A stretch of 64,000 bases of DNA from Flavobacterium psychrophilum (GCA_945874225.1 CAMCFT010000005.1:1-64000), one strand, 5' to 3'. Positions 18,412-26,903 are shown, counted from the first letter of the stretch. Translations and numbers: made by a program. Notes: generated by a model not told the origin, from the letters alone.

Positions 18412-18710
18412 GTACTAGTTTTGAAAATATTATCAAATCAGAAAAACCAGTTTTGATTGATTTTTTTGCTACTTGGTGCGGACCTTGCAAAACGCTTGCG
18501 CCAATATTAAAAGAGGTAAAAGACAGTTTAGGAGAACGAATTACCATACTAAAAATTGATGTGGACAAGAACCAGGAATTAGCGGCAAAATATCAGGTTC
18601 GTGGAGTTCCTACAATGATTTTATATCAAAACGGAAAGCAATTGTGGCGTCAATCCGGAGTTTTAGCCAAAGAAGAAATTTTAAAAACGATATTAGAAAA
18701 AAGCAACTAA
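18408..18710 (+). CDS. Thioredoxin
   Basis: 100 aa, one thioredoxin domain with active site ATWCGPCKT (Cys 24 and 27 or close) and the cis-proline segment VRGVPTMILY. No signal peptide, so cytosolic. Translationally coupled to both neighbours (4-bp overlap upstream, 1-bp TAATG overlap downstream). In this operon it probably reduces persulfides or supplies electrons to the rhodanese step. Confidence 0.92.
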   Translation: MSTSFENIIKSEKPVLIDFFATWCGPCKTLAPILKEVKDSLGERITILKIDVDKNQELAAKYQVRGVPTMILYQNGKQLWRQSGVLAKEEILKTILEKSN

Positions 18711-18907
18711 TGACTAAAAAAGCAATAATTATCACAGGAATAGGAATAGTTGTAGGAGCAATTGCAGGTTATCTTTACTACTTTTATGTAGGTTGTGCTT
18801 CCGGAACTTGTGCTATAACTTCAAAACCTTTGAATAGCACTTTGTATGGTGCATTAATGGGTGGATTGATATTCAATATATTTGTAAAATCACCAAAAAA
18901 ATCTTAA
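18710..18907 (+). CDS. DUF6132-like small membrane protein
   Basis: 65 aa from the ATG overlapping the thioredoxin stop. One or two hydrophobic segments surround VGCASGTCAITSKP, which holds a CxxxxC pair; the second half (STLYGALMGGLIFN) is another membrane segment. The pattern matches small proteins of the DUF6132 type as I recall them. Role unknown. The repeated CxxxxC theme of this operon suggests redox or sulfur handling at the inner membrane. A longer in-frame start at 18644 lies inside thioredoxin and is unlikely. Confidence 0.7.
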   Translation: MTKKAIIITGIGIVVGAIAGYLYYFYVGCASGTCAITSKPLNSTLYGALMGGLIFNIFVKSPKKS

Positions 18908-18935
18908 TATTTAAAACCAATTAAATTCAAAAATT

Positions 18936-19142
18936 ATGAAAAAAAACATGGGTTCAACAGACAGAATTAGTCGTATTCTATTTGCACTTGTAATTGGCGT
19001 TTTATACTTCACAAAAGCAATTGAAGGTACAGCAGCATTAGTTTTAGGAGCTTTTGCTATAATCTTTTTACTTACAAGTTTTATTAGCTTTTGCCCGTTA
19101 TATTTGCCTTTTGGTATAAATACTTCAAAAAAATCTAAATAA
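18936..19142 (+). CDS. DUF2892 (YgaP-type) membrane protein
   Basis: 68 aa with two membrane helices and the family motif SFCPLYLPFG. DUF2892 is the membrane part of YgaP, a rhodanese that handles persulfides. The free-standing domain here, in a persulfide operon, fits a membrane partner for rhodaneses. A second DUF2892 gene lies at 48438-48623 at the end of the RND efflux operon. Starts MKKNMGSTDRISR. Confidence 0.82.
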   Translation: MKKNMGSTDRISRILFALVIGVLYFTKAIEGTAALVLGAFAIIFLLTSFISFCPLYLPFGINTSKKSK

Positions 19143-19149
19143 AAATTGA

Positions 19150-19455
19150 ATGAAAACTGAAAGTCCAATAAATAAGGACCTCATTTTAAGAGAACGATTG
19201 GCTTTGCAAAGAACAATCTTAGCCAATCAATCTACTTTTTTATCATTTCTGAGAACGGCACTTTATTTTTTTGTTGCTGGTTTAAGTATAACAAGTTTAT
19301 TAAATATGAAAGACAGTATTGCTATTGAAATCTTCTTTTTTACCAGTTCATTTATAATTTTTTTGATTGGGATTGCAAATTATTTCTTGCAGAAAAAAAT
19401 GATTCTTGAAACCAAAAAAAACATTAAAATTATAAAAAAGAATATTAACGAATAA
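19150..19455 (+). CDS. DUF202 family membrane protein
   Basis: 101 aa. RERLALQRTILANQSTFLSFLRTAL is the DUF202 (YidH-like) signature, followed by two or three transmembrane helices and a lysine-rich tail. Its biochemical role is unknown. Starts 7 bp after the DUF2892 gene, so it belongs to the same operon. Confidence 0.78.
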   Translation: MKTESPINKDLILRERLALQRTILANQSTFLSFLRTALYFFVAGLSITSLLNMKDSIAIEIFFFTSSFIIFLIGIANYFLQKKMILETKKNIKIIKKNINE

Positions 19456-19467
19456 GGTGTAATAGAT

Positions 19468-20064
19468 ATGTCATCAGATGAAAAATTACTTAACCAAGAC
19501 TATTGGAATAAGAAATATTTAGCCAATGAAACTGGTTGGGATTTAGGAAAAGTTTCTACTCCAATAAAAGAATATATTGACACTCTAAAGAACAAGGATA
19601 TTAGTATTTTAATTCCTGGCTGTGGTAATTCTCATGAAGCAGAATACCTTTTAAGCCAAGGTTTTACTAATGTTACCGTGATAGATATTGCACCAACATT
19701 AGTTAAAAACCTACAAGAAAAATTTAGAAATTATTCCAATATTAAAATTGTATTAGGAGATTTTTTTGAATATCAAGGCAAATATGATTTGATTATTGAA
19801 CAGACCTTTTTTTGTGCTTTGCCAACATCAATGCGCCAAAAATATGTGTTGAAAATGCACCAACTTTTATCAAGAAACGGAAAATTAGTTGGATTGTTAT
19901 TCAATAAAACCTTTGAATCAGGTCCGCCTTTTGGAGGAAACCAAGCTGAATATGAGCAGTTGTTTAAAGATTATTTTGACTTTAAAATAATGGACTTGTG
20001 CCATAATTCAATAGCTCCAAGAGCTAACAGTGAATTATTTATCGAATTTCAAAAGAAAGACTAA
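19468..20064 (+). CDS. TPMT-family SAM-dependent methyltransferase
   Basis: 198 aa. NETGWDLGKVSTPIKEYI near the N-terminus and LIPGCGNSHEAEYLLSQG (SAM motif I) match the thiopurine methyltransferase family, which in bacteria methylates thiols, sulfide, selenium or tellurium compounds. Cytosolic. The sulfur operon suggests the substrate is sulfide or a small thiol. It is directly followed, without a gap, by an isoprenylcysteine-methyltransferase-like membrane protein. Confidence 0.82.
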   Translation: MSSDEKLLNQDYWNKKYLANETGWDLGKVSTPIKEYIDTLKNKDISILIPGCGNSHEAEYLLSQGFTNVTVIDIAPTLVKNLQEKFRNYSNIKIVLGDFFEYQGKYDLIIEQTFFCALPTSMRQKYVLKMHQLLSRNGKLVGLLFNKTFESGPPFGGNQAEYEQLFKDYFDFKIMDLCHNSIAPRANSELFIEFQKKD

Positions 20065-20514
20065 TTGAAAAAAAACTCTAAAGATTATTTATTTGTTTCT
20101 ATTCAATTTCTATTGTTTTTTTGTTTTATTTTTGATTTTGATTGGTCTATAGGATTTGGTTCCAATATTCAAAAAATAGGACTTTTGATTGCCGTATTTG
20201 GAGGAATCATCATTATTTTGGCCTTATTGCAACTCAATAAAAATCTTTCTCCATTTCCCACACCAAAAAACAGCACCACTTTGTTGCAAAATGGTCTGTA
20301 TAAATATATGCGACATCCCATTTATACTGGCATTATACTATTCTTTACAGGTTACAGTTTATATCAAAATTCGTTTTATAAACTGGGAATTTCATTGCTA
20401 TTAGTGATTTTATTTTACTTCAAATCTAATTATGAAGAATTGCGTTTAGAGCAAAAATTTCCAGATTATGTACATTATAAGAACAAAACCGGGAAATTTT
20501 TTCCTTGGATTTGA
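20065..20514 (+). CDS. ICMT/MddA-like membrane methyltransferase
   Basis: 149 aa, four or five membrane helices, with NGLYKYMRHPIYTG and a late EELRLEQKFPDY, the hallmarks of the isoprenylcysteine carboxyl methyltransferase/NnrU superfamily. It starts with TTG immediately after the preceding stop. Some members methylate methanethiol to dimethyl sulfide (MddA). Together with the TPMT-like enzyme a two-step methylation of sulfide is possible, but this is only inference. Confidence 0.72.
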   Translation: MKKNSKDYLFVSIQFLLFFCFIFDFDWSIGFGSNIQKIGLLIAVFGGIIIILALLQLNKNLSPFPTPKNSTTLLQNGLYKYMRHPIYTGIILFFTGYSLYQNSFYKLGISLLLVILFYFKSNYEELRLEQKFPDYVHYKNKTGKFFPWI

Positions 20515-20571
20515 TTTAAGATCGTCAAACTCCTTTTAGACTACAAATTATATTACCCCAAATGATTTTGT

Positions 20572-20615
20572 GTAACTAATGTTACCAACTGCATTAAATC
20601 AATCACTTACATTTG
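20572..20615 (+). promoter_or_regulatory. Crp-like site plus promoter of SQR
   Basis: Perfect palindrome GTAACTAATGTTAC at 20572-20585 and -7 element TACATTTG at 20608-20615, 36 bp start to start, the same spacing as at 15854 and 41977. SQR begins at 20635, 19 bp after the -7 element. Confidence 0.8.
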
Positions 20616-20634
20616 GTTTAAATAATCATTCAAT

Positions 20635-22095
20635 ATGTCAAAAGTAGTAATATTAGGAGCTGGAATTGCAGGTCATACCGCCGCTGCTCATTTGAGACGA
20701 AAACTATCCAAAGAACATGAAGTTGTAGTAGTTTCTCCCAATAGGAATTACCAATGGGTTCCATCCAATATTTGGGTCGGAATAGGGAGGATGAAACCAA
20801 AGGATATCTATTTTCCTCTTGAACCTTTGTATAAAAAGAAAGGAATTGGATACATTCAGGCCAAAGTTGTTTCTTTTCATCCTGAAGGAGACACTCTAGA
20901 AGATAAACCTTTTGTTGCTATAGAATATCTTTATGGAGAGAATGCGGGAACACAAGAAAAAGTGACTTACGATTATTTAATCAATGCTACTGGTCCAAAA
21001 CTTGCTTTTGAATTGACCGAAGGTTTAAATCCTGGAACAAACAAAGCTTTTTCGGTTTGTACTTATGACCACGCAGACCACGCTTGGCACGGATTAAAAG
21101 ATTTGATGAAAAAATTAAAAACATCTACCGAAAAAGCTAAAATACTTATTGGCACCGGTCATCCAAAAGCGACCTGTCAAGGAGCAGCTTTTGAATATAT
21201 TCTAAATGTAGAACAAGAACTCAACCGCCATAATGTAAGAGATAAAGTTGACGTTACTTGGATTTCAAATGAATACAAATTAGGTGATTTTGGAATGGAC
21301 GGAATGTTGATGAGTATTGGAGGAAAACCTACACCATCTGATGAATTGGTTGAAATGGTTTTTGCTGACAGAGGCATCAAATGGATTTTAGGTGCGGGAG
21401 TTTCCAAAGTAGAAGACGGAAAAGCGCATTATGAGAATTTAGAAGGAGAATACAAAACAGAAGAATTTGATTTTGCGATGTTGATTCCTGCTTTTTCAGG
21501 TCACGGATTCAAAGCATTTGACAAAACCAACAATGATATTACCGAAAAATTATTTAAAGGATTTATGATTGTTGATGCTGATTACACTCCAAGACCTTAT
21601 GAAGAATGGACGGTTCAGGATTGGCCAGAGACCTATCAAAACCCAAGTTATCCCAATATTTTTGCACCAGGTATTGCTTTTGCACCACCGCATCCTATTT
21701 CAAAACCCAGAAAAAGCAAAAACGGAACCGATATTTCTCCTTCACCGCCACGAACAGGAATGCCATCAGGAATCACAGCAAAATTAGTGGCTGATAATAT
21801 TATTGATAGTATAAATTCAGGTAAACTTTCCCTACATCATAAAGGATCAATGGGAAATATGGGTGCTGCTTGTATAGCCTCTTCGGGTTTTGGAATTTTA
21901 AAAGGAAGAGGAATCAGTATAACCACTTATCCTATCGTTCCTGATTATGTCAAATATCCCAATTCAGGAGGTAGAAATTTGCATAAAACATTTGGAGCAC
22001 TAGGTTTAGCAGGACATTGGGTAAAATTATCCCTGCATTATGCGTTTCTTTATAAAGCCAAAATGAAACCATTTTGGTGGTTAATTCCTGAATAA
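20635..22095 (+). CDS. sqr: Sulfide:quinone oxidoreductase
   Basis: 486 aa FAD protein. VVILGAGIAGHTAAAHLRR is the FAD-binding fold. RNYQWVPSNIWVGIG is typical of SQR. Candidate catalytic cysteines are in CTYDHADHAW, HPKATCQGAAFEY and MGAACIASSG. It oxidises sulfide to sulfane sulfur and passes electrons to the quinone pool (menaquinone here). The C-terminal part (HYAFLYKAKMKPFWWLIPE) is amphipathic and probably touches the membrane. It has its own promoter and Crp-like site. A tandem repeat begins inside its last four codons. Confidence 0.9.
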   Translation: MSKVVILGAGIAGHTAAAHLRRKLSKEHEVVVVSPNRNYQWVPSNIWVGIGRMKPKDIYFPLEPLYKKKGIGYIQAKVVSFHPEGDTLEDKPFVAIEYLYGENAGTQEKVTYDYLINATGPKLAFELTEGLNPGTNKAFSVCTYDHADHAWHGLKDLMKKLKTSTEKAKILIGTGHPKATCQGAAFEYILNVEQELNRHNVRDKVDVTWISNEYKLGDFGMDGMLMSIGGKPTPSDELVEMVFADRGIKWILGAGVSKVEDGKAHYENLEGEYKTEEFDFAMLIPAFSGHGFKAFDKTNNDITEKLFKGFMIVDADYTPRPYEEWTVQDWPETYQNPSYPNIFAPGIAFAPPHPISKPRKSKNGTDISPSPPRTGMPSGITAKLVADNIIDSINSGKLSLHHKGSMGNMGAACIASSGFGILKGRGISITTYPIVPDYVKYPNSGGRNLHKTFGALGLAGHWVKLSLHYAFLYKAKMKPFWWLIPE

Positions 22096-22166
22096 AGGAA
22101 AAAACCCAAAAAGGTTAATTCCTGAATAAAGGAATAAACCCAAAAAGGTTAATCCCAGAATAAAAC
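22079..22166. repeat. 34-bp tandem repeat over the sqr stop codon
   Basis: Unit GGTTAATTCCTGAATAAAGG plus AAAAAACCCAAAAA at 22079-22112, a second copy at 22113-22146 with one change, and a partial third (GGTTAATCCCAGAATAAAAC) at 22147-22166. Each copy repeats the gene's last sense codons and stop (LIPE stop). Confidence 0.85.
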
Positions 22167-22223
22167 TTGTTGTCTAATTATGGAATTTACTTCAAAAGTA
22201 TATTCCAATTATAAATAAATACT

Positions 22224-22364
22224 ATGCCTAAAAAAATCACGCGTTTTCAAAAATTTGTAATGCACAATCCTTTTATTCAGTTTTTTATGTTCTTGTATTT
22301 GAATGCAAAAATATTAAGTATAGTTGCTTTTAAACACGGAGGTACAAGAGAAAATAAATATTAA
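22224..22364 (+). CDS. 46-aa basic small protein after sqr
   Basis: Begins ATG at 22224 and reads MPKKITRFQKFVMHNPFIQF, then a hydrophobic segment (FMFLYLNAKILSIVAF, about 21-36) and a polar end KHGGTRENKY. It has a basic amphipathic start and one possible membrane helix. It lies 128 bp after sqr and is followed within 10 bp by a terminator hairpin (22374-22400), which supports it as a real last gene. I do not recognise a named family; similar short proteins follow SQR genes in flavobacteria as far as I recall. Confidence 0.65.
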   Translation: MPKKITRFQKFVMHNPFIQFFMFLYLNAKILSIVAFKHGGTRENKY

Positions 22365-22373
22365 TTTTTTATT

Positions 22374-22400
22374 AAAAGTATTTCTTGCAGGAATACTTTT
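22374..22400 (+). terminator. Terminator of the sqr unit
   Basis: AAAAGTATT / AATACTTTT stem with loop TCTTGCAGG, followed by TTT. Placed right after the 46-aa gene. Confidence 0.75.
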
Positions 22401-22414
22401 TTTAGTTACCTTTG

Positions 22415-22430
22415 TTAACCAAATGGTTAA
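22415..22430. promoter_or_regulatory. Palindromic operator upstream of tetR
   Basis: Perfect 16-bp palindrome TTAACCAAATGGTTAA, 18 bp before the TetR-family start. This is the expected size and place for an autoregulatory TetR operator. Confidence 0.65.
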
Positions 22431-22448
22431 ACCGTATAATTAAATAAT

Positions 22449-23060
22449 ATGGATAAAATGAAAACTGAAAATACAGAAACCGAAATATTAAATGCGGCAA
22501 AGGAAATTTTCCAGCAAAAAGGTATGGCTGGAGCCAGAATGCAGGAAATTGCAGATAAAGCCCAAATAAATAAAGCATTATTGCACTATTATTATAGAAG
22601 CAAACAACTATTATTTGAGGCCGTTTTCAAAAGTGCTTTTATGCTATTAGCACCCCAATTAAACAAGGTATTAAATGATGACAGTGATTTATTTGAAAAA
22701 ATACGAAGATTTACTGAAAATTATGTTTCGTTCGTAATCAAACATCCCTATTTGCCAAACTTTGTAATTCAAGAATTAAATAAAAACCCAGAATTTGTAT
22801 TAAAACTTCAATCAGAAAAAAATTTTCCTTCTATTGATAAATTCAAGCTTCAAGTTAGTGATGCTATCAAACAAGGAGTTATTAAGCCAATTGAAGCAGA
22901 ACAATTATTTATTAATATAATCTCTTTAAACATTTTTCCTTTTATAGGAGAGCCTCTTTTAAAGGCTCTTGTTAATGTAGACAAAGAAAGCTACAATAAA
23001 ATATTAGAAAATAGAAAAAATGAAGTAGCAGAGTTTATCATTAATTCCATAAAAATCTAA
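22449..23060 (+). CDS. TetR/AcrR family regulator
   Basis: 203 aa. The N-terminal helix-turn-helix holds ILNAAKEIFQQKGMAGARMQ and EIADKAQINKALLHYYYRS (about 14-52). The C-terminal ligand domain is all helical. It is first in the operon with TolC, HlyD and the ABC exporter, 3 bp ahead of TolC, so it probably represses the exporter until a toxic ligand binds. A palindrome just upstream is the likely operator. Confidence 0.88.
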   Translation: MDKMKTENTETEILNAAKEIFQQKGMAGARMQEIADKAQINKALLHYYYRSKQLLFEAVFKSAFMLLAPQLNKVLNDDSDLFEKIRRFTENYVSFVIKHPYLPNFVIQELNKNPEFVLKLQSEKNFPSIDKFKLQVSDAIKQGVIKPIEAEQLFINIISLNIFPFIGEPLLKALVNVDKESYNKILENRKNEVAEFIINSIKI

Positions 23061-23063
23061 ATT

Positions 23064-24314
23064 ATGAAAACTAAGTTAATCGTACTATTATTATTGCTTT
23101 TATCAATAAATTCAAATGCGCAACAAACTTTAACCTTGGAAGATTGCTACACATTAGTTGATAAAAATTATCCTTTATCAAAACAAGCTGCATTACTCCA
23201 ACAAAAATCAAGTTATGAAATTGACGCGCTAAGCAAAGGAAAACTGCCAAAAATTGATGTAAACGCTCAAGCAACCTATCAATCAGATGTAATTGGATTT
23301 CCCACTACAATGCCAGGAGTTCAGCCTTTAAATAAAGATCAATACAGAACCACTTTAGATGTGAATCAGTTACTATATAATGGTGGAACAATTGATGCAA
23401 ATTCTAAATTAAAAGAAGCACAAACTAAAACGCAACAACAACAAATTGAAGTCAGTTTATACCAATTAAAAACTCGGATAAATCAATATTTTTTTTCTGT
23501 TTTATTGCTTCAAGAAAAGACAGCATTATTGATGTCAAAAAAGGAGTCACTAACTGCTAAAATTAAGGAGGTAAAATCAGGAGTGCAATTTGGTGCCATC
23601 CTCCCGTCATCAGAGCAGGTTTTAGAAGCAGAAATCATTAAAATTAATCAACAGTTAACAGAAAATAAATTTGAAAACAACAAATTATTAAATAACCTTT
23701 CAAAATTAACATTTTCAGAAATTGATAGGGAGACAACTTTAATACAATCAATATCCTACTCAAATAATACCAATGTAACAAGACCTGAAATTGCTTTTTA
23801 TGATTTACAAAAAGATCAACTAGAGTTTTCTAAAAATGTAATTTCCAAATCCAATCTCCCTAAAATAAATGCTTTTGGTCAAGCGGGCTATGGTAATCCG
23901 GGGTTAAATATGTTAGACAATTCTTTTCAAACCTTTTATATCGTTGGCTTAAAAGCGAATTGGAATGTTTTTGATTGGGGTAAAACTAAAACAGACAAAA
24001 AAGCATTGGATATTTCAAAAGATTTAGTTACAACTGAAAAAGAAACATTTGAATTGAACAACAAAATGCAATTAGAAGAGCAAGATTATGAAATAAAAAA
24101 AATAGAACAACTCTTGCTTTCCGATAGCGAAATAATTCAAATACGTGAAAAAGTTATTAAATCGTCGGATGCTCAATTGAAAAATGGTGTAATCACCACT
24201 TCAGAATATCTTGTAGAATTTACAAATCTATTTGAAGCTAAAAATATTTTAAAAATTCATCAAGTTCAATTAGCTGCTGCGAAATCAAATTACGAAATAA
24301 TCAGAGGGAAATAA
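23064..24314 (+). CDS. TolC family outer membrane efflux protein
   Basis: 416 aa. Signal peptide ending SINSNAQQ. Long coiled-coil helices with many Q, K and E residues and two TolC-type repeats. The central strand region [21 protein letters not shown] carries the N-(V/L)-F-D-(W/G)-G-K motif at the start of the second repeat. It forms the exit duct for the adjacent HlyD/ABC exporter. Confidence 0.88.
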   Translation: MKTKLIVLLLLLLSINSNAQQTLTLEDCYTLVDKNYPLSKQAALLQQKSSYEIDALSKGKLPKIDVNAQATYQSDVIGFPTTMPGVQPLNKDQYRTTLDVNQLLYNGGTIDANSKLKEAQTKTQQQQIEVSLYQLKTRINQYFFSVLLLQEKTALLMSKKESLTAKIKEVKSGVQFGAILPSSEQVLEAEIIKINQQLTENKFENNKLLNNLSKLTFSEIDRETTLIQSISYSNNTNVTRPEIAFYDLQKDQLEFSKNVISKSNLPKINAFGQAGYGNPGLNMLDNSFQTFYIVGLKANWNVFDWGKTKTDKKALDISKDLVTTEKETFELNNKMQLEEQDYEIKKIEQLLLSDSEIIQIREKVIKSSDAQLKNGVITTSEYLVEFTNLFEAKNILKIHQVQLAAAKSNYEIIRGK

Positions 24315-24339
24315 AAAAGTATAATAAAATTCTTTAAAA

Positions 24340-25218
24340 ATGAAAAAAATAAGCATTATAATTTTAGCAACAATAGGATTAATTTCCTGTAATAAAAATA
24401 ACGACAAAGCTGACGGTTACGGGAATTTTGAAGCGACTGAAGTCTCAATTTCGGCGGAAGCCAATGGCCAAATCGAGTATTTAAAATTGGAAGAAGGCGA
24501 TATTTTGGAACCCAATAGTCAAATTGGTTTAATTGACACAACCCAATTGTATTTCAATAAACAACAATTAATTGCTTCAAAAAGCACTGTTTATTCTAAA
24601 TCTGCAAATGTTTTGTCGCAAGTTAAAGTTTTGCAAGAACAACTCAAAACTACTTTAATCGAGAAAAAAAGAATCCAAAATATGTTTGCCGAAAATGCAG
24701 CTACAAGACGCCAAGTAGATGAAATTGACGGAAAAGTAAAAGTTATTCTGGAGCAAATAAAAAGTGTTGAAACCCAGAATGCGCCCATCGTGAACGAAGT
24801 AAAATCCATCGAAGTCCAAATCGAAAAAATCAACGATCAAATTCAGAAAAGCAAAATCATCAATCCAATAAAAGGAACGGTTTTGATAAAATATGCAGAA
24901 CCAAACGAAGTGACAGCTTTTGGGAAACCACTTTATAAAATCGCAAATATTTCGGAAATGACACTTAGAGTTTACATCAGCGAAATACAATTGTCAAACA
25001 TAAAAGTGGGTCAAAAAGTAAGCGTCAAAATTGATACCGAAAAAGAAATGAAATCTTTTCCTGGAACGATTTCTTGGATAGCTTCATCGGCTGAATTTAC
25101 GCCAAAAGTTGTCCAAACAAAGGAAGAACGTGTCAACCTGGTTTATGCAGTGAAAGTGAACGTAAAAAATGACGGCAGTTTAAAAATAGGAATGCCTGCT
25201 GAAATGTGGATTAAATAA
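24340..25218 (+). CDS. HlyD-type periplasmic adaptor, lipoprotein
   Basis: 292 aa. Lipobox LISC at about residue 17, so anchored in the inner membrane. The lipoyl/barrel-sandwich half-motifs (VSISAEANGQIEYLKLEEGD) and the beta-barrel (LRVYISEIQLSNIKVGQKVS) flank a helical hairpin of about 100 residues. It would bridge TolC and the ABC-2 permeases at 29717-32057. Same operon as TetR and TolC. Confidence 0.87.
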   Translation: MKKISIIILATIGLISCNKNNDKADGYGNFEATEVSISAEANGQIEYLKLEEGDILEPNSQIGLIDTTQLYFNKQQLIASKSTVYSKSANVLSQVKVLQEQLKTTLIEKKRIQNMFAENAATRRQVDEIDGKVKVILEQIKSVETQNAPIVNEVKSIEVQIEKINDQIQKSKIINPIKGTVLIKYAEPNEVTAFGKPLYKIANISEMTLRVYISEIQLSNIKVGQKVSVKIDTEKEMKSFPGTISWIASSAEFTPKVVQTKEERVNLVYAVKVNVKNDGSLKIGMPAEMWIK

Positions 25219-25265
25219 TTTTAGAAGTTAATATATTGTTAAACCTTCATTTTATATGACTTTAT

Positions 25266-25309
25266 GCAATAAATGTTACACAGTGCAAATGATTGTTTAA
25301 ATAAGTTTA
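25266..25309 (+). promoter_or_regulatory. Degenerate Crp-like site plus -7 element of the DUF2202/cytochrome block
   Basis: GCAATAAATGTTAC at 25266-25279 (right half perfect, left half two mismatches; outer bases T and A fit) and TAAGTTTA at 25302-25309. Start-to-start distance is again 36 bp. The gene begins at 25337. Confidence 0.55.
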
Positions 25310-25336
25310 TAGAATATAAATTCTAAAAAAAAAATT

Positions 25337-25954
25337 ATGAAAAAAATTGTATTTGTTGTTTTTATAACTGCACTACTATTAAGCAACAGTTCCTATGTGA
25401 GTTATGAAAAAGCTTTAGTTCCATTGAGTCAAGCGGAAATTAACGATTTAAAATTTTTGAGGGAAGAAGAGAAACTGGCTCGTGACGTTTATTTGTATTC
25501 TTATGATAAATACCAATTAATGATTTTTGACAACATTTCGCAAAGTGAACAAAGACATATGAATAGTGTTTTAAATTTAATGAATAAATATGGAATTCCC
25601 GATTCAGCATCAACCGAAATAGGTGTTTTTAACAATCTAGATTTGCAAAAAACCTACAATACTTTAACACTTCAAGCCAATATTTCATCAGTTAATGCCT
25701 TAATAGCAGGAGCAACCATTGAGGATTTAGACATTAATGATATTGATCGTTTTACGGCGAACACCACTAAACCTGATTTATTGAATGTATATAGCAATTT
25801 AGTTTGTGGATCAAAAAATCACATGCGTGCTTTTACAAGTTGGCTTGAAAACAATGAAGAAACTTATGTGCCTCAATATATTTCAATGGAGGAATATAAT
25901 GTTATTATAAGTGGTTCTAATGGCGGTTGTGGCAATAATAATAGAAAAAAATGA
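25337..25954 (+). CDS. DUF2202 ferritin-like exported protein
   Basis: 205 aa with an N-terminal signal. The DUF2202 pattern is EINDLKFLREEEKLARDVYL and SQSEQRHMNSVLNLMNKYG, followed by a later CGSKNHMRAF; glutamates and histidines suggest a di-metal four-helix bundle. Function not established. A Gly/Asn-rich tail (GSNGGCGNNN) holds the last cysteine. It overlaps the cytochrome c gene by 4 bp and has its own candidate promoter, so this block may be controlled separately from the exporter around it. Confidence 0.8.
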   Translation: MKKIVFVVFITALLLSNSSYVSYEKALVPLSQAEINDLKFLREEEKLARDVYLYSYDKYQLMIFDNISQSEQRHMNSVLNLMNKYGIPDSASTEIGVFNNLDLQKTYNTLTLQANISSVNALIAGATIEDLDINDIDRFTANTTKPDLLNVYSNLVCGSKNHMRAFTSWLENNEETYVPQYISMEEYNVIISGSNGGCGNNNRKK

Positions 25955-26487
25955 AAATAAATTCTATAATAATTGTAAGTCTAGTTGTCCTCTTTACAAG
26001 TTGTAATAAACAAAAAACATCAGATGATTTTGATAAAGATGTAACCCAAAGTACTGAAGTTGAAAATGCTGAAGGTCTAAAGTTATTCCAACAAAAATGT
26101 TATGCTTGCCACAGTGTCACTACCAAATCTCACGATGAAATTATTGCTCCGCCAATGATAGCCGTGAAAAAGAGATATTCGATGCAATATGATAACAAAG
26201 AAGATTTCGTCAATGCGGTTGTAGCATATGCAATTGATCCAAAGGCCGAAAATGCTTTGATGATTGGAGCTGTTAATAAATTTAAAGCAATGCCAAAACA
26301 AGCATTTGAAGAAGCCGATTTAAAAAAAATTGCAACCTATATCTATGAGAATAAAATAGAAACACCAGTTTGGTTTGAAGATCATTTTCAACAAAATCAT
26401 AAAAAAGGGCAAGGAATGGGACAAGGAATGGGTAAGGGAATGGGTAAGGGAATGGGTAAGGGAATGGGCAAAACTCCAAACAATTAA
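25951..26487 (+). CDS. Cytochrome c lipoprotein with GMGK repeat tail
   Basis: 178 aa. Lipobox LFTSC (about residue 18). Haem motif KCYACHSV, with a likely axial methionine in FKAMPKQAF. Probably a small periplasmic electron carrier. The C-terminus is five near-identical GMGK/GMGQ units encoded by 12-bp tandem repeats, giving a flexible basic tail. It sits between the ferritin-like DUF2202 gene and a membrane protein. Confidence 0.85.
   Translation: MKINSIIIVSLVVLFTSCNKQKTSDDFDKDVTQSTEVENAEGLKLFQQKCYACHSVTTKSHDEIIAPPMIAVKKRYSMQYDNKEDFVNAVVAYAIDPKAENALMIGAVNKFKAMPKQAFEEADLKKIATYIYENKIETPVWFEDHFQQNHKKGQGMGQGMGKGMGKGMGKGMGKTPNN
26410..26469. repeat. 12-bp tandem repeat in the cytochrome c gene
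   Basis: Five units of AAGGGAATGGGT type, the first two starting CAAGGAATGGG. The repeats keep the frame and code GMGQ/GMGK. Copy number can change by slippage without breaking the protein. Confidence 0.9.
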
Positions 26488-26498
26488 ATACTATAATT

Positions 26499-26903
26499 TT
26501 GAAAAAATTACTTCCTTATTTAATCGCATTTCCATTAGCCGCCTTTGGCTTGCTTACATTTTTTTTAAGCACTTCAATTATTTTTGATTGGTTTGGTATT
26601 AGGGTCAAAGAAGGTAATTATGTATTATTTGTAATTTGGGCAAATTTAATATGTAGTTTACTTTATTTTTTTGCAGCTTACGGATTTATAAAAGCAAAAA
26701 AATGGACTTTTTTGTTATTAGGTTTGGCTACAATAGTACTGATAAGCACTTTTGTCATTTTTAAAATTTATATTTATTCTGGTGGAATTTATGAAACTAA
26801 AACTGTTGGAGCCTTGATTTTCAGAATAATAACAACATTGGTTTTTGTAGTTATTGCTTATTTTACAATTACTCAAAAGAATAAAAGTACAAAGATTAAT
26901 TAG
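26499..26903 (+). CDS. Hypothetical four-helix membrane protein
   Basis: 134 aa, TTG start 12 bp after the cytochrome c stop. Hydrophobic segments at about 6-30, 42-65, 69-92 and 103-125; last residues basic. I do not recognise a family. The position within the cytochrome block suggests a membrane partner, but nothing in the sequence shows which. Confidence 0.6.
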   Translation: MKKLLPYLIAFPLAAFGLLTFFLSTSIIFDWFGIRVKEGNYVLFVIWANLICSLLYFFAAYGFIKAKKWTFLLLGLATIVLISTFVIFKIYIYSGGIYETKTVGALIFRIITTLVFVVIAYFTITQKNKSTKIN

